A stretch of DNA of 64,000 nt, taken from NCBI RefSeq assembly GCF_037975245.1, contig NC_092583.1, positions 6,627,764-6,691,763 on the forward strand. Direction: 5' to 3'. The position numbers and the translations under genes were made by a program. The notes beneath the pieces are model-generated. The model did not search any database. It worked only from the letters and a program-made list of their open reading frames with translations, and was not told the origin of the DNA. Source of the stretch: Apostichopus japonicus. Lineage: Eukaryota > Echinodermata > Holothuroidea > Aspidochirotida > Stichopodidae. Shown here piece by piece: positions 12,294 to 25,689 of the stretch (the first letter of the stretch is position 1; each line of letters opens with the position of its first letter).

Positions 12294-12492
12294 GTCAACA
12301 CCAGAGACATCACAACTCTACTCTGAAGGTGAATCAATGTCACGCACCCCTCCACCTAAGAGTGCACCACCAGGATCTAAACCAAGGTGTGACAGGCACT
12401 ACGAAGTAGAAAGGAAGGCAGGAAGAAAAGTCCTGGAGCCACACCTGAAAATTAAGAGATCTCCTAGAGTAAAGCCTGATGATATTCATGAA
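12294..12492 (+). CDS. FLACC1: FLACC1 coding exon 2
   Basis: Acceptor CATGTCACAG|G. The first base completes the split codon from exon 1. Encodes residues 62-128: a proline-rich RTPPPKSAPPG stretch, then basic residues, ending in PDDIHE. Donor GAA|GTAAGA, phase 0. Confidence 0.8.
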
Positions 12493-12570
12493 GTAAGAGT
12501 GACCTCATTTTAAGTTGATTATTAAAGTATTAAATTAAAGTTTTTAAACCTAAAGGCCCTGAGTGTAAAT

Positions 12571-12890
12571 TACACTTGGTGGTGTTTGACCATGTGGAGC
12601 AATTAGATACAAATATGAAATAACTCCACATGAATGTGTTCTTGTTCTGGGTCAGCACTAAAACAATCAACTTTATAAACTGGTCTGGTTTGGTAATGTC
12701 ACATCAGCTTATAGCTCCCTTGTTTCTTGTATTTATGGAACTTACACTTGGTTGTGTTTGTCCATGTGGAACAATTATACAAATATGAAATAACTCCACA
12801 TGAATGTGTTCTTGTTTTGGTTCAGGGTTTGGTTTGGTAAATGTCACATCAGCTTCTAGACCCATTGATTCTTGTATTTATGGAACTTTT
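12571..12890 (+). repeat. Two-copy ~172-bp tandem duplication
   Basis: TACACTTGG opens copies at 12571 and 12743. Both share CCACATGAATGTGTTCTTGT and end near TTCTTGTATTTATGGAA. The copies differ by substitutions and small indels. It lies at the start of FLACC1 intron 2. Confidence 0.8.
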
Positions 12891-15540
12891 GTTTATTGGA
12901 AATATTTATTTAATAAATGGCCAAAAATAAAAGGCAACTACAAAAGTAAATGATAGAATCGCTTTATATGTTTAAAAATTTTTTGCAGCAAAGTAAATTT
13001 GTGAAACATTTTAACTCAAACTATAATTTGATGGACAAGGTTTATATCAAACAAGACACTTGTAAGTGAGCTCTTCAGAAGAAACTTACTGTACCCTACA
13101 TGAAAGCATTTACAGCTTGAAAGTAGGGCAGAATACCTTTCCATAACAGAGCTGCTCAAGTCACCAGATGCTGGTCTTTTGGTGCCCCATTGTTGGATGG
13201 CAAAATCGACATTAGTGAAAGAGTTGTTACGATGTAGAAATGGTAATTTAATGATGACTGCATAAAACCCGAGAAGAGAAACTGACCTTCATCAAGACCT
13301 TCAATCTTGTCATCATGTACATTACACACACTTTGAATTTGAAGAATAATAATAACTTGACCTGCACTCAAAAAAATTATATTTAATTTAAGTGTAAATT
13401 TGGTTACCACAAATGCTGAAAAAGTTAAAAGTTTTATCCTGAATAATTATGAATTTCTCATATGCTGTCTGACGTAAGGAGAGCACCTGGATTACTGTGA
13501 GAACAAAAGAGTGTTATGTGTGAAGGACAGCAGATGACCAGAAAAATAGCAGAATTGTTTAATAATGCTAGTAATGTTAGAAAGAAATCCCATACATACT
13601 GTACTTAATACAGCTATACTGTCAATACAGCTATGTCTGTTTGATAAACTACACTACTGTACTTGAAGCAATATCTTAGCATATGCTCAACATACATATA
13701 TCAGTATCTTTTTAGTTTTGTGGAAAATGTGGAAATGTTTTTCTTATTGATTAGCAGTATCAAAATAATTCTGCTTTTGTAAATTCTACTCTGCACCTGC
13801 CAAGCTCATTTATACTGTAGGTTCTAAGATTGCAACTTCCTGTCAAATCGATCAACAATTTTGCAGGTTTGGCCATAGCACTTTGACATTTGGTATATAT
13901 GCCTAGAGGTCATTTAGGACAGTAAGAATATGTTAGAAAGTGCATTGAGTCACAACTAGCGAGCATACAGGTTGTCTTGCACTCATTACAGCACTTAAGT
14001 TGTCAACAGAACCTATAGAGCAACAAGCGACCCAATAAAATTGTCCATCTGTACTTGGAAGTAGTAGTAAATCCTTGGTATATGGATAAAAGTTATCAAA
14101 CATTTCCCCAGCTACTTATCAGGATTAATTTCTATAGAAAGCCTTTCACATCAAGAAAATATCTTGCAGTTGAGGGAAAACCAACAAGACAACAGTGTAT
14201 ATTACATTACAAGCAACTTTGCTCTTTGTATCATATATCTAGCTAAAACTAACATTCAATATATACAGTATTAATCTCAATACATCTGTATGGAAATGTT
14301 GTATTCAGGATTTGGAAATAAACTGATATGAATTTATACCATTCCTTCATCTTAACTTTCTTCTCTCCATGTATGCACTCCAATTTGCTTGTCTTGACAT
14401 TATGGCTTTTCAAAATTTGATGACATTTTTTAATATTACAGTACAGTATGTCCTGGTATGTTTACATTCCAAATTACTCAATTTGACAGAATTTCTGGTA
14501 GTGGACTTGAACACCAAGTTACTATAAAGTACCAAAGTCTATTATACTGTATAGTTCATATTTATTTACTGCGTAACAGTTAAAATGGACGTAATTTGAA
14601 CAAATAAGCTGGTTTCAATGCCAGATAGTACTAAACGACCAAAAGCACACAGCTTTAAAAATTACAGTAAGCTGGATGATTGATACAATTAAGCTGTAGG
14701 TGACATACTGTACTGTACTGTATCGTTATGCGGTTAGTGCACGTACACTGTAGCATGTAAATAATTAACCTTGTATCCAACTCCTGTCTTTACAACTACA
14801 CAGAGAGCATCACAGATTAAATTCATTGTACCATTAGAGACACATTTTGCTAATGAAGCTATCGCAACATTGATTGCTAAAGGAATTCACAGATCCTTTC
14901 TGACTATAACCTCTCTTTTCAAATTATTGTAGACTGAAAAATTGCTGATATCTTCTGTAAGATTCTGCTGAGCTCTTAATTAAATGTAATTGTGGTCAGT
15001 ACTAGATCTCATTATAGATACTACGGTATTTTAATGAAAGCCTAAGCTTTACTGTATATTGTACACTGAGAAATATCTTCAAATTTTCTAATTTGGCTGC
15101 GAGTACTCACGGTTTGCATTTACTCCTGTAAGCTCACCTTGGCCTTGGTTTTCAGTGCCTATAGATTCTTGAGAGGAGGATTATATGCATAGAATTCAGT
15201 GGGTACTTTAGCTAATCCAAGTTAAGGGTTTTATCTTTAGTATTGTGTTATATCATACATTATTGTCTTAAAAATCTCAGATTCATTCAGAGAATGTCGT
15301 TGCCATAGCATCAGGAATTAAATGGATTGTTGAGTATTTATGTATACACATCTGAAGTGATCAGAAAGTTCACTTGGATCAATGGAAAGGTGTTTCATTC
15401 ACTATTGTACGCAATAGTTACACAGATCAATGGATAACACCCACACATTGCAGTACAACACTTTGAAAGAGAGATGTTGTTAAAGAGCTTGAACAAGAAA
15501 TAATCAACTTTTAATGCCTGTCTCTCTCTCTCTCTTACAG

Positions 15541-15668
15541 GTGATTCGGGAGTATCCTCTTGGGTCGGGGATGACCATGACAAAGAGTAAGAGCAAGGTA
15601 GCGGTCAAGATAAATACAGGGCTTCCACTGGACCCGCCACCCGCCCCCAGAATAGAACGAGTTGAAGA
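15541..15668 (+). CDS. FLACC1: FLACC1 coding exon 3
   Basis: Very strong acceptor: a TCTCTCTCTCTC tract, then TTACAG ending at 15540. Encodes VIREYPLGSGM..., residues 129-170 plus two bases. With the end of exon 2 this forms the HEVIREYPLG stretch that resembles the conserved pre-coil segment of FLACC1. Donor GA|GTAAGT, phase 2. Confidence 0.82.
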
Positions 15669-17949
15669 GTAAGTTGAGCATTATCAGACAAACTTATTAA
15701 ATGAAGAAAGCTGTTTGGAAGACCATACAAAATTAATAAAATGAAACTGACCACAATTACCCCTCTCATTCATCTCCGTTCCATTTTCCCCTCCCACTTT
15801 AACAAATGGCAGCAATATCCCAACAGCAATAAAATATATGACTAGAATCCAATCAGCCCTTCATACAGGTTAGAAATGATGTTATATGGTGCAAGAAAAC
15901 CATGTCATGGCTAGTGAACTGTACTTAACTTTATAATGACCAGATCATATCATTTTAAATACTTAAAACTTGTACAAAAATTTCACCTGTATGTCATTTA
16001 GAATTAAGGTGGTATTATATCATAATTTACATTTAGAAGCAATTTACTTGATAGTGAACACACTTTAAATCTTTGTATCTGATTAAAAAGCAAATGGATT
16101 CAAACCACAGTTTTGACTGTGATTATAGTGTTTGTTGATCTTTGGGCAATTAATGTATACACTATTCTAATTTGTAAAAGATGCAAGTCGTAAATGTTTA
16201 TCTTATTTAATCCAGATTCCTGCAATTTCCTTTAGAGGCTTATCTTGCATGATCAGACTAAAATAATTTGTGATCAATGTAGATTTATACCATGTGTAAA
16301 AGCAAAGACAACTCCAAAACTGTAGTTAACAACACACTTAAAGGTTTTTTCAAATTGAATATCTAAAAAACAAATTAGTTTTGACAGAATTGGCATGCAT
16401 TATGGTAATTTTCTTTTAGAAAGTTAACTTGATTAATTCAGTAGCCCCTTTGAATGTATATTGAAGCATAGTTTGAAAGTAAAATTCAGACGGTTGGAAT
16501 ACAGATCGTTGCTATTAATATCAATAGCTATGTAAAGTTATTGAGGAAAAGACAAATTATCCAGCTTTAGATGCGAGAGCTACATCAACATGTTTCTGTT
16601 CTCAGGGTCATAGCCTGGGGGTGGGGTGGGGGGGGGGCATCTGCCTCCCCTGAGATTTTCAATTCCTAAATGAAAGTAGGCCTACGATAGTGTGAATGCC
16701 TGGACAGTATGCACTGTTTCAGTTAGTTTCAGCAAAATGTTCATATCATTTCTTCTGATTTCATTAGTCAGTAGTGTGCAACGTCAAGATTCTAGACAAG
16801 TATCGTTACTATCGTAGGGATGGTGTTAAAAAAATACAGGTTTAAAGTATTTTAACTGCTCATCACGTATATATGCACAATCACAGATGTAGTGACCGTG
16901 CGTTTGTTTAGGTGTTTCAAGTTTTTTTTAAATAACAATAAACTTAGAGAGCTCCTAAGATTTAGATTTGTATGAACAGTGTAGCATTCTAACATGAAAG
17001 CGTTGCTGCTGTATACTGATTACAGGTGATGTTGCCCCGACAACACAATACACAGTAAACACCTGAAGTCAATGTTCTTTAGGTTTTAAGCTCTTTAGTC
17101 TCGTAACTAATGCACACCAATGGTGTGTAACAGTGATACAACAGCTGAACCATCGACCAAAAACAATCGTTGATGAGATTCTCAAAGGCTACACCCCTGT
17201 AGTACTAACTTCGATATTGACAGTTCAGCATCCAATTCCAAAGTATCAGTTAATCATCATTTCACAAATTTGAGGATCTTTAAGAAGAGCTACAATATTT
17301 GCATCTAGACATTGGCTCATGTTATAATTTTGATACTGAAATCGCATAACAATTTTCACCTAAAAAGCCATTCTAGCAACAATAACATTATAAAGAAACT
17401 CTAGGGAGTAAACTGGTTCCTGTAGAGCAAGTGGGTCACTGATAATGATCTTGTTGACAGTTTTGTGTTTATAAACCTTCATTGCAGAATTCAGTGCAGA
17501 ATTTTCGAAGAGTTAGTTCCCAAGTAGCAGTTCCTTGATTTAGCATTCTGCAAAACATTAGAATATACTTGAATAAGTAATAAACTATTTGAAGCTTGCT
17601 CTGCATATACTGTCAAGGCAAGTAACCACTAAGAGGGTCTACACCCTGGTTTGTAAAAGGAAACATCTTTCATGTGATATTAAGCCAGCGGGTAATATTA
17701 TAATCAGTATTACATTTAAACTCACCGCAATGAAACGTACATAATATCATGTGTTGTAAATATTCCCCTTGATTCATTTAACTAGTCACGTACTGTATAA
17801 TTATGAATTTTGCTTTGTATTGCGTTTCACTACAGTCTGTCCGTCATTATGTCAGTTTGTCTACTGTATAATTATAGCTTCAAATATATGAAGATTTCAC
17901 TTTCTGAATTGTCTGGTAAATTCTCCTATCTTAATATTTTTCTAAGCAG

Positions 17950-17979
17950 GCAGCTTCCAGCTGATGATGGCCATGAGAG
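17950..17979 (+). CDS. FLACC1: FLACC1 30-base microexon 4
   Basis: Acceptor TTCTAAGCAG and donor AG|GTAAGG enclose just 30 bases, encoding EQLPADDGHE-type sequence. It enters and leaves in phase 2, so including or skipping it keeps the frame. It could therefore be an alternative cassette exon. The evidence is the phase fit and the two good splice sites; no homology supports it directly. Confidence 0.6.
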
Positions 17980-20900
17980 GTAAGGTCCTTGAAATTCTTT
18001 CCAATCACTTAATATAATTAAAATTATCTCGAGGCACCTGAAAACTGGTTACCAAATGTATCAAATTTTCACAGGGGACACGATGTGATGAACGAGTATT
18101 TATATAATTTACAGTACTAGTCGTATTCATTTGTGAGTTTCTGAAAGTGTGTATGTATGCATAGCTCTGCAATACATGCAAACGTGCTTGCATACATAAT
18201 ATTAAATAGAAATTAGTAAAAAATCAAAAATATTAGTTTTGATATGAAGTAGATCAAACATACTATCAGTGAAGGTCATATTTCAGTCTTTGTTCATTTT
18301 CAATATATTTTGACTATTTTAGTCTATATAATATATCAAATGACTGAAAATGGTGAGTTGATGTTAACGTGGGATACTACTGTATGTACGGGACTAATAG
18401 CCACAGCATTGTTAACACATTGTATCTCAAATCAAGCCATTTTCCTAAGCTTCATATTATCAAGGTTAATAAGGTTGTAAAGACAATTTTCTTGATAACT
18501 TTGTAACAGATTGTAGATATATCTCATTATAAACCACAACAGGATTATAGGGAAATGTGGTGGCTTTTAAGTTGATGGCTTTAAAAAGATGCTGGAAAAT
18601 GCCCAGTCTCTTTAGGTTAAAACCACATCCGCATAATATTTTGTATCATAGCGAATGTGTGAAGTTTTCAAATTTTGTGGTATTTTCCGAATGGATAGCG
18701 CAACAGTTGTGTGAATGATGTCATCGCAGCAGCTCAGCTGGAAATGTTTCTTTTTGTCTTTATCTATTTCTACAAAAAAAGTTACATTTTGGTGATATTC
18801 TAAATACAGAGATTCTTGACAGCTACATGTAGGCAAACATTCCAGATGTTTCAGTTTTCTTGGATAATTAAATCAACAAGAAGATTATAAAAGGAATGTA
18901 GAGCTTTTGAAGAACAATTTTGCTGCATCTAGTGATCAACTCCAGACAAGAATAAATTAGGGTTTACCCAGCCAAAAAAAGTTTCATTCAATCAACCTTT
19001 ATCTTGAGTGAGGGACAAGATACAGTATTGAGACTTAGTTTGCAACTATCACTGCAGAATATTTTTCTTTTCCACAAAAGTTTCACATTTTCTGCCACCA
19101 GAATATCCCTTAAGTTTGCCCTTTTTGAGTTTTGTGTTCTGAAGATCTGATTTCATTATACCTTGATGGATACTTTTCCACAAATTAAAAATGTCATCTT
19201 CTCAAAGAGTGATTGTTAATACCAATCTGTGACATAACAAGCTTTCTTGCTTTTCATGAACTCAAATAAGTGGCACAGTTTATGATGTTATAATTGGCCC
19301 TACTAAATTGACTTGGAAAATTAATTTCTGGTCAGTGTTATGTAAGAGTCATAAAAGTATTGAAAAAGTGTTTGGTGGTTAAAATTGCACAATAGATGGT
19401 AAGTGTTTAGTTTTTATTTATTGGTATTACTGATCTGGACTGTGGCTTAGCAGATGTCTAACAAATTTGTTGCTTTGATATATGCCAGCTAACACAGGAA
19501 ACATCCACTGAATCATATAAATATGTAGAAATCTCACTGTACTGTTAGTAAGGTAGTATCCTTTACTTCACCTGATGTTACTAACATTGATCTCATTCAT
19601 ATGCTAATTTTCTTCACCATGTCATACTCACACCGTACTTTCTTGCCTCTCCAACACATCTGATGTGTTCCATATGACAACCTCTTTCTTTTAAATTACA
19701 CGTCACCATCTAAGTAAATTCAATATTAAGAGCAAACTGTCATTTAATGTATGAAATTTTTTAAATTGCTGAAAAGCCTAGTGATTTTAAGTGGAATCTA
19801 GCCATTGGTATCAAAGTTCTGGTATTCTGTATTACGTTCTTAGAATATCTTAATTTTCAATGTCATTATTCACATAGAGAACACCAGAATATATATGGAG
19901 TTACTAACTTAGAATATTAAATTTGTTCCTCCCGAACCTTTGTCCTGTACATACTCCAATCTACCTAGCTTACAACCGTTGGTAACATGTTTTGACTAGC
20001 GTAAACATTAAACCAGATTATTTCAGCAGATCATCACCCATTGATGATTCTAATTAGTTTTAGAGTACTTCAAGACTCACCTACTGCCTGCAATCTTCTC
20101 GTCCGTATCTATACTCAATCCTGATAAGGCCTGTTCCTTGAAAGCTTATAAGTCAGTTTTGTCAGGTTAGAGCTCTATAAGATAAATAACGGGTATGTTT
20201 GTCTTCTGTTTTGCTATCATTTGCCAGTCTTTGTATCTTGCTTGATAAGCTGTCATGATCTGATATTTATTCAAGTTGTTGTCTGCTTCAGAGAATCTTA
20301 ATCTAATGCTGCAATCTGTGAGATTTAAAGAGATATATAAAAGACATCATAAACTGAGCATATTCATCATTGTGTTTGCAGCTCTGCATCTGTGAAGCTG
20401 AATATATTAACTCTGTTTGTTTGAAATGAATGTTTCCAGCAATATTGAAACATGAAATATGGATTACATAGCTAGGTATAACTGAGACATAAATAGACAT
20501 ATTGCAAGGCGGTGGGGGGGGGGGGCAAGGTGGGGGAAGAGGTTAGTCATCAGCTTGAATCAAAATGAATTCAGCTCTCCTCTCTCCTGCAGTGGTTGCC
20601 TCAGATTTCCCTGGACAAAATCACAAAGTGACTTTAAGTTTTCTTTCTCAAGTTAGAAGTTAATAGGAAATTATTTGAACAAAATATTGTCAACTAAATG
20701 AACCATACTTTATCCATACTTCATCCATCACGGTATCTTATGCAAACAGACTTAGAAACTCTTTGCTAAACACTTCTTACATATTTTAGAAGCCGTAAAT
20801 AGTGGATGTGGTTTTGTAAAGAAGTACGAGTAGGTTCATCTTGAATGGTCAGTTAGTACTGAAGTTATAATTGTAGAATACTACTTCCATCTAAATCATG

Positions 20901-22756
20901 CTTGAAGCTTAATCATTACCTTAATTAGTTTTCATGTTAAACGTCTCATCTTTTCTTCATTTGCCTCCTAGCTGAAACTCTCTGTAGTATTCACCAATCA
21001 CATCATCAATACTCACTACTGGATCATATCAGTCAACTTTCCTCAAGGAATCCTTTTAACTGCCCTAGCTCTCAGACCATTATTCTCATCACAAAAAATA
21101 AATATATATAAATACTCTTAAAACACTTCAAGTCATGTTTTTCGGACTACAAAAAAGCAAATAACTTTTGGAAGTTTTGTAAAAGAATCAGTTCAAGAAA
21201 TCAGAAACTGTGTTAAATTTGACTCACATTTAGTAAAGTAACCATCTCAAGGTAGAATGTTTTCCGTTTATATGTTATTGCTACATATACATGGTACGCT
21301 CACAGTAGATGTACAGTACATATCATGACAAGGCCTTTTGTTGATTCCATTATGATTCCATATTCCTTTATCCTGTTAATTTTTGGGTATTTTGTAACTC
21401 ATTAAGGCCTCGTTATGCATTCAACCTTGAGAGGCTAAATGTTATTTCTTTCATAACATTGTGTAGTAATACTAAAAAAACACAAACGTGACAATGTATT
21501 GTTTGGCCAGAAGTTTGGCCCATTTGAAGAGTTGAAGAGAATTAAATATTCACACAAAAACTAGTGTGGGTTTTTAGACATTGGTTTGTTCTTGTAATAT
21601 CGTTAATAACAGAATACGTAATGAGGCTTTAAATGAATTATTTCAACTTCTCATATTTTTTTTATCAACTGTCCTTAATCTTAATATTTGATTTATTCCT
21701 GTTTCTATTTTCTGCTATTATTCTCCTTTTTCCAGTTTCCATTTTGTTAATGTTAAGTGCTTATTTGTTACAGTCTTGCTCTTGCCACAATGTTGTAAAA
21801 AAAAAAATACTCTCTGGTGCTAAAATTTTATAAATATTAAGAGGAAATAAATAAACCAATTAGGATAATTCAGGGTTTTCTCAATTAGCAAGTCACTTAT
21901 CCTTTCATAGTGGCAATTTTTCCTTGATTTCTAGCTATGTACATCAGCTATTTCCCCCTGCATTCCATTCATTTTCTGCCAGCCAATTTCCTTGTTGTAT
22001 ATATTTTTTTTTACATAAACTAATTATTAAAACAAACAAATGGATTGAGGAATACTACTTGTTGAAAGAATAGTTAGTATTATAATTTGTCAAAAATTTG
22101 TTGTACAGATCAGCACATGTGTTTCCATTAGTCTTGTTAGTGCTATTGATTTCCCTTGTGTGCTGTGTTTACAGTCCATGGCACATGTAGCTAACATGAT
22201 TAGTGTAATATAATTTAGTATGTTATGAAAATTGTCATTTATTAGTTTAAGCAATATTATATTAGAAGCATGCATTTTCTTGTCTGGGTGGAGTATCCCC
22301 TGAGGGTATAGAAACTACTGTGGCATCGTTCAGATTGATTTTAGTATAGCTAGATACTTCATGTTACTTGGTTAGTATTAAATTTTGATTATGGTGGCAT
22401 TGATGTTGTAGGTCAGTTTATATATGTGTTGTATGTTGTGTTGAAATTAACTTACACTGTAGTGTTAGAGTAAACCCTTCATTGTGCACACTATCACATG
22501 TGTGCTGAATTTTTTTTACAAGGAAAACTGAATGGACATTATAAATTTAAAATAAGAAATATATTCTTCTATAAATACATATTTCGTACAATACTTGAAA
22601 TCCACTCTCTGCTACTTTCTGGGTCATATCGTAAAAAAATGGATATGAGCTCTGGTTACACTGTACAGTATGCAAGCATGGAACTTCATCATGCAAGGTA
22701 TTGTGGCTTCTGACTAGCAATATCTAGCAGAAACTGGTTATATAGGGATCACCACC

Positions 22757-22830
22757 AACCAAGGACTAGCTCAGTTGGTAGATCACAGGACTTGCAATAT
22801 GGACAGCATGACTTGCTTGCATTCTGTACG
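22757..22830 (+). repeat. Partial tRNA-like sequence
   Basis: GACTAGCTCAGTTGGTAGA is a good tRNA D-arm/A-box (about 22765-22783), but no acceptable B-box follows at tRNA distance. Probably the 5' half of a tRNA-derived element. Confidence 0.4.
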
Positions 22831-23420
22831 TAGCCAAAACTCTCTTGTATTTAGCTGTATTTCTATCCATGTGAATATTTATTCCCTGTACTTAAAGTCA
22901 TTGATAATTTCTTATACACACTATATCTTGTGTTCATCATTAATGATTCTCATTTTCCACTCTCTTTGTTCTGTGTGGTGTTGCACTTAAAATCTATGTT
23001 TCAATACTCGATGCAATAATGTTTCTGTTGGCACACGTTTTTCCCAAATTTCTGAGTTCTTCCACATAATGCACTGAAATATCTCCCAACTCTAGCACAA
23101 TGTAAATATTGCTCACCGAAGAAATTGTACCCGAGTGTATCAAAGACAAGAACACATTGTCCCATTTCCAAGTACAATATAAAACAAACAAGTAAACCCT
23201 AATTCTCCGTCGGTACCTCTAATTGTGTCCAAACTGTTCACTTACAATGTATGTATATATTAGATCCTCCTGCAAGCAGGAACTTGCGAAGAAGTCTCAT
23301 TGGCTTATCAAACCCGCAAGCTGACCGAAGTCAGTCTCTTACATTCATATTAAACGCCCATGATTATGAATTGTTAACTGTCAACAACTCTGTAACTGGA
23401 CGACATACAGTACATTAATC

Positions 23421-23490
23421 TGGGAGTGACTCGAACCTGGGACCTTATGATTGAAAGGCACCGGCGTTAACCACTGAGCTAACACTCCAC
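23421..23490 (-). repeat. tRNA-like sequence, A and B boxes intact
   Basis: On the minus strand, GGAGTG pairs with CACTCC to close an acceptor-like stem. TTAGCTCAGTGGTTAACGC is a good D-arm with A-box, and CAGGTTCGAGTCACTCCC carries the B-box. The T-stem has mismatches and the anticodon loop is not canonical, so this is a tRNA-derived relic rather than a confident tRNA gene. Confidence 0.5.
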
Positions 23491-23727
23491 GTGACTCAAA
23501 ATATAGAAACAAATTCAGAAATTAAGAAGTTAATCATTTTGAAATAGTACCTAATGTAAAGCTGATTGTCCTTTTAGTCAATATATCAATCAAAACTTCA
23601 TAATGGGAATATCTACATTCCTATTAATGCTACTGATTATTTCAAAACTATTATTAAAGCAGGCAACATGTCTGTACACTGTAGTACTAGTCCTTTTGTT
23701 GAAAGATACTCCATTATGATCTAACAG

Positions 23728-23910
23728 TAAGATGATATGGAGGAGTTCATCTCAGATGAGTGGCTTTAGTAGTGGAATGGGTTCTCTGTTGGGGGCATCA
23801 TCATCGTCTTCACCACACAGTCATACAGGTAGCAGTCCAGATAGACCCTTCTCTTCCTCTGGTCGAGGCACTTCTCAGGAAAGTCCTGCTGTATTTCATA
23901 ACTCACTCTC
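23728..23910 (+). CDS. FLACC1: FLACC1 coding exon 5, serine-rich
   Basis: Acceptor CTAACAG ends at 23727; the first T completes the codon split after exon 4. Encodes about 60 residues, roughly a third of them serine (GASSSSSPHSHTGSS and similar). It is a likely disordered linker before the coil. Donor TC|GTAAGT, phase 2. A second acceptor-like CTCAG at 23745 would create an immediate stop in this frame, which supports the chosen one. Confidence 0.72.
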
Positions 23911-24644
23911 GTAAGTCTGTTCACTCTCTCACATAATTATCAATATACTAAGTATAGTGCATGTTTGGTCAAAAAAAATCATTGAAATGTTCAAAATGTG
24001 TCAAGAAATTGGTTATTCCAGTATAATTTAACAAGCCTGATCTTCACTTCTGCTTTATGCATAAAATTATGAAATGATTGATTGTCTCTGTGTTTTAATA
24101 TGACACTGCACTTTGTGCTGTTTCTTCCTATTTTTGCATTATTTTCTGTTTGCCTGTGCACAGCCATACTGTATCAGTGTGATGCACACTATTCCTGAAT
24201 TCTAATATAATAGCTAACAATGTTATGTATATACTGACCATAGGTTTGTTTCCCATGGTGTAAAGTAAGAAAGGGAGATTACAATGTGTATGACCCCATG
24301 TCAGCCACAGGATGTGATGGAGGGGGGGGGGGGAGAGGATTATATTTGAAATGTAATTGGATTGGCAATGTATTGTACTTTGTTGCTACCAATAAACTGT
24401 GACACTATATAATCACATCAGTTCCCGGGTATAAAAATACTCAAATTTTGATTATAGACAAAGATAATTACTAAAAGCCCTTTAAATTCTTGCCAGTAAT
24501 GTCAGTATACATTTTGTCAGTAATGATTCTCTTCCACAGCGACAGTATTTAGCATGGTTAAATTTCAAGTATTGCTTTATTTCGATATATTTCATTACAT
24601 GCTTGTATCGTATTATTATTATTTATTTTGTTTTTGGGTAACAG

Positions 24645-24738
24645 AGAAGCTTTGATCGTGCAATTACAGCAACAAGTATCAGATCTGAGTCTTTTCCTCG
24701 GAGAAGAAAGACTAAATCACAAAGCCACAAAGGAGAAG
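24645..24738 (+). CDS. FLACC1: FLACC1 coding exon 6, start of coiled coil
   Basis: Acceptor GGGTAACAG|A. Encodes EALIVQLQQQVSDLSLFLGE..., residues 242-273. This is the first clear heptad pattern and resembles the start of the FLACC1 coil. Donor AAG|GTATTT, phase 0. Confidence 0.82.
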
Positions 24739-25397
24739 GTATTTACTGTAGTACTCTCAACCTCTTTAAGAAAAGATGCACAATGGTTTCATTGCTAATA
24801 ATTTCCTCTTGATCTAGTTTTTCATTTTTTTTTTATAACATTTTTTCACAAAGAAGATTGAGAAGTTGTCATCAGTACTTTGGTTGTTAAATGTCTTTTC
24901 AAATAGTGCAATTAAGAGAGAGCTTATTAGAATTTGTTGTTCTTCAATCCTGCTGTTAATGAAGAAAAGAAAAGAAAGAGCACACACAAACATTTGGAGT
25001 GTCTCTCCTTTAAAGCACAGTCTGTTGCAACCTAATTTTATTATATTAGTTCTTAACTATTCTGGTGTTTTGCAAACATGTTTAGTGAAATTCTCTGAAA
25101 ATATTCTCCTGGCTGGTTTCTCAGAAACATATTAATATCTAGTGTTCTAGAAAGTGAGAAGAATAGAGTCATTGTACAGTCATTAAGCTTCACTGTTTAA
25201 TTTACAACAAGAGCTGAAAATTCACATTCATCCCTCTGCTCTCTTTGTATGCGTGTATGTGTGTGTGTGGGTGTGGGGGGGGGGTTTACAATGGAGGTGG
25301 GGAGGGAAGGGAAAAATTGTACCTTTGACATTTAACTGTTTAGTATTTTACACCAAACTGGCACTATAGCACATTAGCATGGATATATTGAGGGTGA

Positions 25398-25529
25398 CAG
25401 GGCCCTCACCAGGCTGTTAATATTAGATATCTTTTCCACCAATCTTGTCGTATTTGTCCTTTCCTTTAGGCAGGCTGTAAATATCAGATTTTTTTTTTTT
25501 TAACCAATCTTGTCGTATTTGTCCTTTAG
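25398..25529 (+). repeat. Tandem duplication of the exon 7 splice acceptor region
   Basis: CAATCTTGTCGTATTTGTCC occurs at about 25440 and again at 25505, each followed by CCTTTAGGCAG. CAGGCTGTTAATATTAGAT (from about 25411) is likewise copied as CAGGCTGTAAATATCAGAT (from about 25471). The upstream acceptor (AG at 25468-25469) lies exactly 60 bases before the real one. Its use would add 20 codons in frame, the last of which is TAG. Confidence 0.85.
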
Positions 25530-25689
25530 GCAGCAGCTGTCATGAACCAGAAACTACAGGAGCTTGATGAGAAGCATGTACAGAGGTTTCAAAAGATGCA
25601 AGAAGATTATGAAGACAAGATGGACGTGACGAGACAGGTCCACGAGAAAGAGAAGGAACACCAGAAAGCAGCAAGTGATATGCAGCTTG
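25530..25689 (+). CDS. FLACC1: FLACC1 coding exon 7
   Basis: Acceptor TTGTCCTTTAG|G. Encodes AAAVMNQKLQELDEKHVQRF..., residues 274-326: a highly charged coiled coil in which Glu/Lys/Gln dominate. Donor CTTG|GTGAGT, phase 1. Confidence 0.85.

Larger units (their letters stand above)
17980..23727 (+). other. FLACC1 intron 4, long and without other genes
   Basis: In 5.7 kb I see no convincing extra exon on either strand. It contains two tRNA-like sequences (22757-22830 and 23421-23490), a poly-G run near 20513-20526 and otherwise ordinary AT-rich sequence. Confidence 0.5.

Noticed and set aside
20593-20627. Possible extra FLACC1 exon (CTCTCTCCTGCAG acceptor with a nearby GTGACT donor)
   Set aside because: The donor is poor, the phases of exons 4 and 5 already join without it, and the peptide has no supporting similarity.
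23421-23490. Functional tRNA gene on the minus strand
   Set aside because: A and B boxes are present, but the T-stem mismatches and the anticodon loop is not canonical; kept only as a tRNA-like relic.
23746-23910. Alternative start of FLACC1 exon 5 at the second CTCAG
   Set aside because: With the phase left by exon 4 it would create a stop codon at once; the acceptor at 23727 keeps the frame.
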